From Buddleja alternifolia (Eukaryota; Streptophyta; Magnoliopsida; Lamiales; Scrophulariaceae), in contig CM033401.1 in assembly GCA_019426215.1 (NCBI GenBank), positions 10,793,134 through 10,857,133 of the forward strand: a DNA stretch of 64,000 nucleotides, written 5' to 3'. Under the pieces are notes generated by a model. The model searched no databases and was not told the DNA's origin. It worked only from the letters and a program-made list of their open reading frames with translations. The translations under genes were made by a program, and so were the position numbers. Positions within the stretch are counted from its first letter, which is position 1, and every line of letters begins with the position of its first letter. This document shows positions 47,847-59,749 of this stretch, piece after piece.

Positions 47847-47989
47847 CTGTACACATTTAAAAAATTTTATGTCTGTAAATAAAAACATAAATTATGATGA
47901 CAAATGAATTTATATTAATTAATATAAGAAATATAGTATAATCCCTATTCTAATTATCTGATTCTTCCTTCAAAATTGATGATATGAAA

Positions 47990-48439
47990 CTTGGAGTAGA
48001 AATTGCTCCTTTGATCTTCTCCAAGGTGTATTTGAATGTTTATAACATTAATACGAGGGATCAACAACTTAATCTTGGATTAAACAGTATAAATGATATG
48101 TGGAAGTTGAAAGCTTCTAGACCGACTCATCACTTTGATCTTTCTTCAGATGGATTTAGACTTTTATAACGTTGATTCCAGGGTTTAGTACCTTAATCTC
48201 GGGTCAAACGCTATAATTTGGTGGATTTCGTCACCAACGCCTTGAACATCGTGGACCTTCTTGGATTTGAAGAACTTCTTGTAGAGAAGAATTAGAGAGC
48301 TTCTTTCGTCTTCTCTGGCTTGGATGTAGATTTATGTGTGTTGATTATGAGCTCTTAAGGACTTATTTATAGGTGTAGGATGGAGGAGTCACAAATCATT
48401 AAACACCTTTAATATTGTTTATTTAATATTCATATTATT
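47990..48439 (+). repeat. Dispersed repeat with internal duplication
   Basis: Two related modules about 130 bp apart share 'ataacatt/ataacgtt' and 'cttaatctcgggtcaaac'-like sequence, and a third copy opens the window at 1-120. From about 48310 the sequence matches 4190-4580. It flows directly into the left arm of the large inverted repeat. Confidence 0.5.
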
Positions 48440-49791
48440 AAGAGATAAATATCAATTACTTTGGAGTCATTTGATTGGCTCATATATGATGAAGACAAAC
48501 TTCATAAATATTATCTCCTTAATATCTTTATTAAATTAAATAGATAAATATCAATTACTTTGGTGTCATTTGATTGGTCAACATAACCACTTGGTGTAGT
48601 GTGATTGGTCGTTGAATTTTTTACTACAAGACATAAATTGATTTGTTGAAACAATTCGACATGTGGCGCAATTTGATTATCCAATAAAATACATATTAAA
48701 CTATCAATTAAATCAATTATTTATTTTTGGAAATTAAATTGATATGGTATTTTCCACTTGTCATTATTTGATTGAATATAAATTTGCTTTATCAACAAGT
48801 GCCCCCTCGAGACTCGTTCACGTGACCTTTGTCTTGAAAGCACACTTCAAAAGGGATGAGTCGCGATCATCTCACTATAGTATCAAATAATTTATATCAT
48901 GAATCCAATTTGAGTAGTCTATGATTGGACAATAATATCAATGGACCGAATTTAGGCAGGCCCAAAAGTCAAGATGTGAGTTTTATTTAAGAAGAGTCCA
49001 AACTCAACTTCTATGGTTATGATTGGGGAAATATCAATTTTGCATTAGACCAAAATAACCAATTAAATAAATGGACCATTTCCCACATTTGAATGATGCG
49101 GCTGACAAACAAAGATATAAGGCCCACCAAGTACTAATTTGCATGCTTGCCGGATGGACACCAAATTGAGCCCAATTGATTTTTGTTTGTTTATTTTCTT
49201 TTCTTTAATTAGTGGGATCATATCTACTTATGGCGTACATGATCTTGCAAAATAGAATATTTTGCCAAGTCTCCTTCTTCTTCTCTACTCCTGCAACTCA
49301 CGTTTTCCTTTTCCATCTCTCTTTTTCTTTTTTCTTTTGTAGAATTCTGGTGACTCTAGAATTCTTCTATTGATTCCAAATCAGATTTGTCGATCACAAG
49401 TTGTCTCCATGAGAAGGAACTTGGATATGGGTTTATCTTTATCACTACTTTGTTGGATTTTAAGTAGAAATCAAGAAGCATTCGACTCAAGTCAGCCATA
49501 TCTCTAGTTATCCTAAATCAATTTGGATAAGGATAATTAGAGTAAACATACACCTTTGAGCAGGCATCTATATAAAGGCTTCAAAGGGACTCTCCTTTTC
49601 ACATCTGAGTAGCAATCGAGAGTTCGAAGAAGAAAAAGAAATTCAATTAGCCTTCATATCTGCAACATAAATCTGAGATCGAGAGCCCTTTTTATTTTTA
49701 TTTTTTTATCTTCACATCCGAATAGCACATATCAGAGAAGTAAATGCCATTTTTGAGAAGCTAAAATTCCATCCTTCATATTTCTAACTAA

Positions 49792-50241
49792 AGAGCAAAT
49801 AATCATGGGGCGATCATTTCCAATTTCAAATTGAAAATAAATTCTTCATTATTTTCGCACACTGTTTATTAAGCCCACCGAATTCCATATCTTTTGTCTC
49901 TATATCCCCTTTTTTTGATAAACTCGGCTTGAAAGCTTGTAAATTGACTTTGTTTTGTGTTTTTTTTTATTTAAGATTCACCATGGTTTACTTCAAGGAT
50001 ACTTTATCTCCTTCCGGAGAAGACCATTTGGTTATCCTTGATGGTGAAAATCAACCCGTGGAGAAATGTGTACTTTTTTCGGTCCATACTCCTCTTGTCG
50101 GTCGAAAGGCAGAGCAATGACCAACATTGATGATTTCACCTTCCATGTAGAAATGGCGTCAAGAAGTCTCTCTGAACAAAACAACTACGGCATGGCGCTT
50201 GGAGGCTGCTCACCATGAGCCGTCGAAGGAGCCATGCTTTA
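49792..50241 (+). pseudogene. Plant mobile domain (PMD) gene, 5' fragment, copy 1
   Basis: An ATG at 49983 opens MVYFKDTLSPSGEDHLVILDG, then NQPVEKCVLF, before a TGA. The downstream sequence can still be read as SLSEQNNYG, then GGCSP with a stop where the family normally continues with Trp. The whole stretch from 'caatttcaaattgaaaataaattc' matches 52010-52440, where the gene continues. Here it stops at 50241, where the right arm of the inverted repeat begins. PMD proteins are found in plant genomes as domesticated or transposon-borne genes of uncertain biochemical role. Confidence 0.7.
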
Positions 50242-51437
50242 GTAAGAAATATGAAGGATGAAATTTTAGCTTCTCAAAAATGGCTTTTTATTCTTTTATA
50301 TGTGCTACTCGGATGTGAAGATAAAAAATAAGAAGAGGGCTCTCAATCTCAAATTCGTGTTACAGATATGAAGGAGAATTGAATTTTTTTTTCCTTCTTC
50401 TAACTCTCAGTTGCTACCCAGAGGTGAAAAAGAGAGCCCCTTTGAAGCCTTTATACAGATGCTTGCTCAAAGGTATATGTTTCTACTCTAATTCAATCTC
50501 TAGTTATCCTTATCCAAATTAATTTAGGATAACTAGAGATATGGCCGATTTGAGTCGAATGCTTCTAGATTCCTACTTAAATTCCAACAAAGTAAAGATG
50601 AAGATAAACCCATATCCAAATTCCTTCTCGTAATTGGTTTTATGTAGACAATCTATGATCTACAAATCTGATTTGGAATCAATAGAAGAATTCTAGAGTC
50701 ACAAGAATTCTAAAAAAAAAAAAAAAAGAAGAAGAAGAGATGGAAAAGAAAAAAACATGAGTTGCAAGAGTTGATATGAAGAAGGAGACTTGGCAAAATA
50801 TTCTATGTTGCAAGACCATGTACACCATAAGTAGATATGGGCCCATTAATTAAAAAAAGAAAATAAACAAATAAAAATCAAATGGCCTCAATTTGGTGTC
50901 TATCCAGCAAGCACGCAAATTATTACTTAGTGGGCCTTATATCTTTGTTTGTCGGCCGGATCATTCAAATGTGGGAATTGGTCCATTTATTTAATTGGTT
51001 ATTTTGGTCTAATCCAAAATTGATATTTCCCCAATCATTTCCATAAAAGTTGAGTTTGGACTTTTCTTAAATAAAGCTCACATCTTGAATTCCGGGCTTG
51101 TTTAAATTCGGTCAATTGATATTATTGTCCGATCATAGACTACTCAAATTGGATTCATGATATAAATTATTTGATACTATAGTGAGATGATCGCGACTTG
51201 TCCACTTTTAAGCGTCTTTTCAAAACAAAGGTCCCGTGAACAAGTCTCAAGGGGGCATTTGTAGACAAAGCAAATAAATATTCAATTAAATAATGTCAAG
51301 TGGAAAATACCATATTAATTATCGATTTGAGTCTTTTTTTTAATGTGTTGGAATTTACTCAATTTAATTGCAAAAATAAATAATTGATTTAGTTGATATT
51401 TTAATATGTATATTACTGGCAAATCAAATTGATATAT

Positions 51438-51724
51438 GGGGAAACTTCACTTTTGGTCTCATTGGAGTTGAAACATGACACTTTTAGTTATGTATGTCTA
51501 TTTTTTGGACAAAAATTACCGGCATGAGACACATGCTTTGTTAGTTAACTGTCCCTCACGTGTTTCATTTGAATCCCGAGGCAGTTAACTAACAGAGTGC
51601 TTGTCTCACACACGTAAATTTTGTCCAAAAATAGACGGACGGGACTAAAAGTGTCAAAAAAAATTCTATGGAACTATAAGTGTTTTGGCCGAACTTTAAT
51701 GAGACCAAAAGTGAAATTTTCTCC
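51438..51724. mobile_element. MITE (287 bp) inserted in one arm of the inverted repeat
   Basis: Left ggggaaacttcacttttggtc pairs with right gaccaaaagtgaaattttctcc. Further in, 'tttttggacaaaaatta' pairs with 'aattttgtccaaaaa', and 'gttagttaactg' with 'cagttaactaac', so it is nearly palindromic. It has no counterpart in the left arm, so it arrived after the inverted repeat formed. Superfamily not assigned; no clean target duplication. Confidence 0.75.
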
Positions 51725-52179
51725 AAGTTGAGGTGGTCCCAGCCAATCAATTTATGTCTTACAGTAAAAAGTCAACGACCTATCATACTACGCCTAGTGG
51801 TTATGTTGGCCAATCAAATGACACTAAAGTAATTGATATTTATCTCTTTAAATTAATAAAAAGATTAAAGAGACAATATCTATGAAGTTTGTCTTCAACA
51901 TTTATGAGTCAATCAAATGGCTCCAAAATAATTGATATTTAATTCAGATTTGTAAGTGTAATTTGAAGTAAACCATGCTGACTCATGTAAATATATTCAA
52001 TCAAGCACAATTTCAAATTGAAAATAAATTCTTCATTATTTTCTCAAACTGTTTATTGAGCTCGCCGAATTCCGTATCTTTTGTCTCTATATCCCTTTTT
52101 TTGATAAACTTGATAAACCTAGCTTGACAATTTGTAGGTTGATTTTTTTTTCTTTTTTTGCTTGTTTTTTAGATTCACC

Positions 52180-55100
52180 ATGGTTTATTTCAAGGATACT
52201 TCATCTCCTTCCGGAGAAGAATGTTTGGTTATCCTTGATGATGAAAATCAACCTGTGGAGAAAGGTGTACTTCTTCCGGTCCATACTCCTCTTGTCGAGC
52301 GAAAGGCAAAGTGATGGCCAAGATTGATGATTTCACCTTTCATGGAGTAATGGTGTCAAATAATCTCTCTAAACAAAACAACTACGGTGTGTCTTTTGCG
52401 GACTGCCCACCATGAGCCATCGAAGGAGCCATCCCTTTTGCCAATTCTAGGGTGCAATATTATTGAAGGCAAGGTGAATTGGAGCGGCGAAGAACTCAAA
52501 TTTCCCCGGTGAATTCCATTACATCAAAGGCAATTGGGAGTGGAAGGAGGATGTCCTTAGCCTATGCAGAGATAAGCTACTGCTCGCTAAGATATATGAC
52601 GCAGTGTGGGCCTCTATATACACTTACGACCGAAACTCCAATATTATGAAAGCCTTTTCCGAGGCTTTGTGCCCCATTACGAATACTTGTTGACTTCCGT
52701 CGGCGAGTTTTCGATATCCCAGTGGGATTTACATGCCTTCACGGATCTTTCCATGACTGGACTCTTTTATGACGAAGTCATTCCTAATGCCATGGAGCTC
52801 ACCGGTGTTAACGAGAAGGTGTGCATATTTCTCCATCAATCCTGCAAGTTCTTATTCCGCGCCTATTATTTGCTCTGGGAAGATGCTAAGACGAATCAAT
52901 AATCCCAAGTCTCTATTGACCAGTGGGTGAGATTTTGCTCCAAGAAGAGGGTGAAGTACATCCAAACTCCCATGCAAAAGGAGAAAAAGTTTGGTAGCCC
53001 TGTGTCCACTCAAAACCCTTTGTAGATTTTGGTGTTCACAATAGCTGATCGATTTCAGAGGAGGCTGTATTTTCTAAACTTGGCATGAGCAGAGATTTGA
53101 GGGATGAAACGTACTTGACCGCTCATTTGCCCTGCTGGCTTTGTACTTTTTTCCACCCTAGAGAAGACGTCAACACCATACGCCCGAGTACTTTCAAATG
53201 GCAGCAATCATGGCTAGCGATCGACAAGTCAGCCTTACGATTCCTGTCTTGGCAAGCATTTACAAAGGCTTGAATGATATTTCCAATTCTTTGAGGTCAA
53301 CTCGTGTGACTCCTTCGTTTCCTATCCACTTTTTATATGCTTGTTTAGCGTCTTACTTTAGGACCCATTATCAAGTTGAACGTGAATTGTGTGGTCCTAA
53401 GATGGTGAAGTTTTTTGGTGGAGTGGGTGCGAAATATTGTGATCTGAAGGAGGCTCATCGACCCATCCATAAGAGACACACTGCTTCTTGGACCTACCTG
53501 ATGACCACAGAGAGCAAGGATATCATGTTTGCCGATGATGGTAGAGCTAGAAAGTCTAAGGAAAATCTTTTCATTTCCATTCAATCGAGTTATCTTTCTT
53601 TGTGACAAGGTGAGAAGTCCATCATAGAGCCCTATAGTACCCATTGATTTGGCCGTTAATCGAATATGTTCAAGAAGTTTCCAGAGTTATCAAATATGAT
53701 GTTCAAACAGTTACATTGGATGAAGCACTTTGTTATTGGCGCCTATGTGTTCTATCCCAGTCACTTTCCAAAGCGATGCTTCTTTCAATTTCCCCAAATG
53801 CTAGGAAGCTCTTTTGAAAGGATTGCAAAGAATTGTGGACTAAGACTCATAGTGCATATCTTGTAGAGAACGTATTATTTTTGAGATTCAAAGCAGGCCC
53901 CTCTTAAAGGCAAAAAACACATTGAAGAAGTTTGCATGCTTAAAGACATTAATCCTGATCCTCCACATCTTATTCTGCCATCCCTTGTCTGAAATGTAGT
54001 GCATCATCTACTGAGGCACGCGAAATGAACAAGAATAGAATATTAGAGTATATGCCCGGCGCACCAATTTTGGGCGTCATTCTATGTAATAATAACTCTA
54101 GCTGAACGATCTTTTTCATATAAATAAAGTTAATCTTTTGGCATTCTTTATTCGTGTATATAGCTTGGTCTTAACTTAGAATACAGTCCCGAAGGATCAC
54201 ATATAGCTATGGGACATCATTGCGCATTGGGAATGGCAATGTGGAATATGTCTCCAAGGCTGTGATCCTTAAACATATGTTCCAAGTCGAGAATGGGCTC
54301 GTCGAGATGAAGGGATATCGATAAGACCCAAAAGACTTGCTTATATGATGCATACTCTTAATAGAGTGTATCTCATTCCATAGATATTGGCACGCTGAAA
54401 GCCTATGCATGTATGAGGGTTCCTATTATGGGAATAGGTATACTGAACAACCCCATGGAAGTTCTATTAAATGGAATCCCAGTCGAATCTGAAACTTCCA
54501 GCGGTCTTGTAGTACTTTATACACAATCGAACATATCTTGATTTGTTACATGATTACTTAGATGACCACAAATGGGTAAAATCAGACATGGGCTAATTGT
54601 GTATGAAGGCACGTGAGAATCAAGATGGGATGTGTCTCTGACATTAGGCTTGTCAGTGAATCTCCTATGTTTACATAGTGAATCAGTTAGGAATCTTCGG
54701 CCGAAGTATGATATCTAAAGAGGCGTAGGGTTTTCTTATTTAGATAGTCGAAAGTCAATCTCACCGTATTTGGGAAACATAGTGATTGAATTAATAGAGC
54801 TTCAACCTTAGCCACTTCTCTAGATTCAATCGGGAGATTAGATGGAGGGATCTTACTTATACAAGGATCAAGATCACGAAAGGCGTATCTTTATATTCGT
54901 CTTTATCTAGGTCTTCGTGGCCCGTTGCTAGACAGTAACCACAATTTGTAAGTGCCGAGAATTAATATGGTGATTAATTTGAGGCTTGATTAAATCAAAG
55001 GAATGATTTAATCTAGTACTTTCTATTTTAGGAAAGCACACTAGCACTTTGGAAAAGTGTACTTACTACTAGATAGTAGACGAGCCTAAGGGGTCACACA

Positions 55101-56555
55101 CTTAACTCGTGAGAATCACTGCTTAAATGATGTGATTAATCAATTTGAGGAAATTGAGGGACATCATTTTGTTCATGTGTTGAACTTAATGATTCACATA
55201 TTCCATCCCTTCACATAATCAAGCCTAGGTTTTAGATTTAGATCTATTCTATTGGCTAGCACCAATAACGAAGTAGGTGGTGACTTGAGCGAGGTGTGGA
55301 TACATCTTAGACGTGCGACGTTTGGAGCACTAACACCGGAGATACAATTGATGGACGATTACCTCCAAGAAATCGTGTGGAATTGCACCACAGGGTTGAA
55401 AAGATCCGAATTGTTGCTGCGAGAATTTAATCAAAAGGTAAAAATTCTCGTAACTTTCTTTATAGCGTAATCGAGCACACTATTATTCCTGTTTCAGGTG
55501 GTTGTACATTTAAATTTTAACTTCCGCTGCCACGAGCCACCCGGGGAATAGAACCCAACCCAACATAGAAGTGCTTAATGCAACTTGGAATAGAGTGGTA
55601 GTAGCAATGTGGACCGTCATTAGAAGAGGCAAAAGAAAGATCCAAATCCACCAAGGCCTAGCGATGCCGATATTTTAAGCAATCCATCTTTATTGGATTT
55701 TGCCAAACATGTTTTCTTCCCTTTTTTGGGCTTATTACTCTTCTTATTTAAAATTTTGTCCTAACTTTCTCTAATGTAAGAATTTTGTTTCAGTTACAGA
55801 AAAAAAATTCTAGAAGTTGATGTTGATGCGGAATCTCAAAATGAATCCAATTCACCGGATATAGTTCCTATAGCATGCAAGTAGAGTCAAGAAGAGACAT
55901 CTAAACCTGCTAGTGTTGAACAGATGCCACCTTCTCCGGAGGCTTCAGTATCTGTGGGGAAGAAATGTGTACTTGAGCAATAACTCATTCATGTTTAGAG
56001 CTTATGGCATATTATCCTGGACAAGATCACAAAAGCTAAAGTGGATGATATTTCATCTTTAAAGAACCACGTTCAAGTTGTTTATGAGTCGATCAAGGTT
56101 TTCAAAAACATAAAGTCTCTCATATTGACGCGTTATTGCAATCATTATTCTATAAAGCAGCCACTTATGATGCCGCGAGATCCTCATCTTCGGACAGGTT
56201 ATCTAAAGAGCTTATTGAGCATCAAATCAGCGAGACCAAGGACTGTCTAAGTGAAGCCCATACTAGAGAAATTGAATAATTTGACCACATCAAATCTACT
56301 AAGTAGGAGTTGGAGCGCGTTGAGAATGAACTTAAAGATTTGAAGCAATGCAAGGAGAAGTTTTCCTCATCCTTAAAGTGTCAATAGAAAGTTTTTAAAA
56401 GTGCCGAGGTGGATATTCATAGTATTGAGGATGAAATTATTGCTCTCGAGGACACTGCCCCATTGACTGATGAAGCAATGAAGATTTTGAATACTTCGAT
56501 GACACATCTAGCATTAGTCCAAGAGGAGTTGAAGGACATAGATATTGTTCCTTGA
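52180..56555 (+). pseudogene. Plant mobile domain (PMD, aminotransferase-like) pseudogene, copy 2
   Basis: The ATG at 52180 restarts the MVYFKD reading seen in copy 1 and continues through several frames. YESLFRGFVPHYEYLLTSVGE then SQWDLHAFTDLSMTGLFYDE (52606-52902) and PSTFKWQQ (near 53190) lead to ASDRQVSLTIPVLASIYKGL and SYFRTHYQVERELCGPKMV (53198-53605). These are the conserved blocks of plant mobile domain proteins as I remember them. After a solo LTR (54041-55565) the gene resumes. It ends in a charged, coiled-coil-like tail, ELERVENELKDLKQCKEKF then DEIIALEDTAPLTDEA, with TGA at 56553-56555. Frameshifts and stops are many, including one shared with copy 1. Function of the intact family is unclear; it is commonly associated with transposons. 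Confidence 0.7.
54041..55565 (+). mobile_element. Solo LTR (1.5 kb) inside the PMD pseudogene
   Basis: Identical tagaa at 54036-54040 and 55566-55570 flanks a segment that starts tattag (probably a mutated tgttag) and ends cccaaca. It shares 'aaggggtcacacacttaact' with the Copia LTR at 2068-3806 (near 3063), so it belongs to a related Copia group. There is no primer-binding site after it and no internal region. The flanking pseudogene sequence becomes continuous when it is removed. The 72-aa frame at 55252-55470 is part of the LTR. Confidence 0.85.
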
Positions 56556-59500
56556 GTAATTTTTTTTTTTTTTGGGGTTTAGGGATCTGTCTTTTTTTTT
56601 TAATTATTATTATTATTTGCCCCATGTAATGATCCTTCATTTTCGAGATTACATAATAGAAATATTTCCTTTTCTATCTTACAACCTTTAAAGTGCATTT
56701 AAGTTCATTAAATCGTGCATTTTTTTACAACTCATTTTGAATGAATAATATCACTATGTATGGGAAAATATGATTGTTTTAATTTTTATGACTAAATTTA
56801 GAGGGAATCTAAGTTGCCGCCTAAATACCCTAAAAAAAGGATCAATTCAACCGTAGTTCAAAAATAATTTTTTTAGGGGGCTACCGTACACAGTTGTGAA
56901 AGGGCTTGACGGAGCGGAAGCTATTAGTTTAAAAAATTGAGGAACATGTTTGCAATATTATTGGATAATTTGAGAAACTCAAAATTACAAATCAAGATAT
57001 TTTATAAACGTACAAAATATGGCAATATTAAAAAAAAACTAAGACTCTATCCTTGCTTAACTACTAATCCTATTTGAATCCTACTTATAAACCAAAAAGT
57101 TTATAGTAGAATTACGATTCGATTAAGTAAGGAAGTTATGAAGTTTGGCTCAATAATACTTTACCACAAGAGACAGTATATATCAAAATATTGTGCACAA
57201 ACGATAATTATAGAAAAAATTAAAAATAAAAGAAAACGCGGAAAAATTGGGGGAAAATAAAGAAAATTCTCTGGATAAGGGTCGAAACGATGGAAATTCA
57301 TGACAACATTGGCAGAACGGTGCTAAGATTCTCTTTGAAAAGATGAACAGGTGCACAAATAGATTGACCCATAGCTCCTCAGAATAATTTACGGCTATAT
57401 AAGTTTCGTCATCAAACTAATTCAACAATCACTTTATTAAAAAATTGGTCTCATCAATGAGAAAATCAAGTATTGATATATAACATACATGATACATCCA
57501 TTGATGGACAATTGCAAATGCTGCTCGCACTCCTAAAAATTACACAATCTTCCCAGCCCAATCACTATTATTATCAACAAATACAACAAATTCTTTTGTT
57601 CCATTCCATGCAAGTGTAATCACAAATTTCACAAGTATATGAGATATCATCTACATCCTTATGCTAATAAGTGCAATTCCAATAAAGGCTAGTTTAGATT
57701 TTAGAGCAAGATAGACAACACTAACCCTTGAATACGTAGGAGAACTTTGGAGATGAAAAAGTGCTTTATTGTTTAAAAGTGAGATATCTATTAATTTTCA
57801 TATACGAAGGAAGTGTTTGACTGATTTTGACCAGCTAAAAACTCAAATCCTAATTTTTGGTAATTCTGAATTAATTTTATTGTTATCAATATATCCTTCC
57901 TTATATCCTCCCTCAGCATATATGATCAACTTCCCACTACTCCCACAACTCATCTATTATCCACTACGTGAAAATTTGTTCCTAAATTTATGTGGAAATT
58001 GGAAACCTCCCACCTTCCAACTCTCCACAATCTTAAAATACAGTCTTCTTCATCCGAGAATAGAAGCACGTCTTCTACCTCATGCAGAATTCACAAAACG
58101 CTGATGAAGATATGAGTATTACAAATGACTTTTTTTTTTTCTCTTCTTCTACATATTTCTCTCGTTTTAGTTACATATTCATAGATTCGACCTTTATACA
58201 ACGTCCAGTGGCAGGTAGTTAAAGTGATTGTGAGTTTATCTCTTCAGTGGGGAATTCATCTTCTAATTCAAAGTGAAGGTACTTTTGTGAATATGATTTT
58301 ATAATAAATACACCATCTTTTTTGAATTTCTGTAACTCAATTGTGCTTCTTCTTATCTAATTTCTCTGATGTGAATATGATATTATAATGAATACACCAT
58401 TTTTTTACTTTTTGTGACTCAATTATGCTTCTCCTTATCCAATTTCTTTGATGCAGATTAAAGAGGCTTATCAGTTGAATTTCGAGTTTTTTAAGTTTAG
58501 GTTTTTTAATTCATCTCATTTTCACCTTTTTCCTACATTAGTTATGTTCTTTAATACTAATTTCTCATTTACAGAAGATTCCCGCATTACTCTCAAACGG
58601 GGAAGCTATTTTACATTTGACTTTTTGTTGCGTTCAGCGTTCTTAAGACCAAAGAGTCGGGCGGAAAGGGGGGGTGGGGGGGTGGAAGCTTTTTGTTATT
58701 TCATTTTCATGTGTTAATCAATGTTTGAGTTGTTTTCAATTAATCCTACGAATGCTTTAAATAGCAATTGTGGATGCGGGTCTTTGTAATTCTAGGATTA
58801 CAGAGTGGAGTTGGCATTTAAGTCTATGGATAATTTTCTGACTTTTTGGGTTTCTTCTGTTTGCTCTCTATTTAGTTTTTGTTTTCTTCTCTCCCAATTC
58901 GGTGAATCTTTATCTAGATAGTTAGCATTCTTTCCTGATGTGTTCTGAGTTAGTTTTCTTCTCAGATTCTCGCAAAAAGACGAGCTAAACCTGTTGATCT
59001 AAAAAGTCTCTTTGGATATTGGACTGATGAACAATCAAGTATGGAATTGGGTTTTCATTATCAAACGAAATCTAAGCCTGACCTATATGTTTGTGACTTG
59101 ATTCTTAGTTAATTTGGGGATCATCATGCAGTTTCCTTTCACCTTGAAATTTCAGTGCTTTGAATTGTTGTAGCAACCCTATTTACTTGATTTATCACAT
59201 TTATTTGCAAGTAATATTTGATTTTGGGAAGGAAAAAAGTATCTTAAACTCATTTCGAGATGGGTTGGAAAATTATTTCATGCAAGCAAATATGGTGACT
59301 ATGTTGTCCTCGGGTATATGATATAAGCTTCTGTGACTATTTTGTTTCAGGTGAGTAAGAGCAGTGTTTGACTGATACAATACTTTATTCTTGTTTGAGG
59401 TTTGTGTATGTTTTGTTGTCTTCATTTATATGTTACTGACATACTTTTAAAACTAAGACAAATTTGATTGGTTTCTATAGAGTCTATGTACTCCAGGTTT

Positions 59501-59749
59501 AGGATCATATGCAAAACACTACAGTAAAATAAAGAAATGTGGAGGTGAAGAGAGAAAGAAACAAAGTCCCGATATCAGAACGTGTCAACAAAATTCTACT
59601 AACTGCCAGCCAATTACATCCCTTACAACTACTTTAACTTGGTCTAATAGGCCGTTTGACCCATGTTTGTAGGGGCCTTTTTCATTTCGAAACATTAACA
59701 TCAAAACAGAAATTTGTTTACAAATAATCCAATGTTTTTAAATTCCAAA
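56556..59749. other. Intergenic DNA with small exon-like pieces
   Basis: No gene can be assembled. 58286-58369 and 58370-58453 are a tandem duplication of about 84 bp ('tgtgaatatga...caatttctttga'), ending just before gatgcag. After 'ttctcag' at about 58968, the stretch ILAKRRAKPVDLKSLFGYWT is exon-like but I do not recognise it. G-rich runs occur at 58669-58682. The rest is AT-rich. Confidence 0.35.

Larger units (their letters stand above)
48440..51942. repeat. Second giant inverted repeat (1.35-kb arms)
   Basis: The left arm 48440-49791 pairs in reverse complement with the right arm 50242-51942. Examples: 'aagagataaatatcaatt' with 'attgatatttatctctt'; 'gatgatcgcgactt' on the right with 'gtcgcgatcatctc' on the left; and 'gagaagctaaaatt' with 'aattttagcttctc' at the inner ends. 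The spacer of about 450 bp holds the 5' end of a plant-mobile-domain pseudogene. The right arm carries an extra MITE (51438-51724). The arms are diverged enough to be older than the 41-kb palindrome. No terminal-repeat transposon rule that I know explains both arms. Confidence 0.8.

Noticed and set aside
48440..51942. Interpreting the inverted repeat as terminal repeats of one DNA transposon
   Set aside because: The arms have no short conserved termini or matching target duplication that I could find, and the downstream PMD copy lies outside the arms.
53345..53644. 99-aa minus frame
   Set aside because: Antisense shadow of the PMD pseudogene blocks on the + strand.
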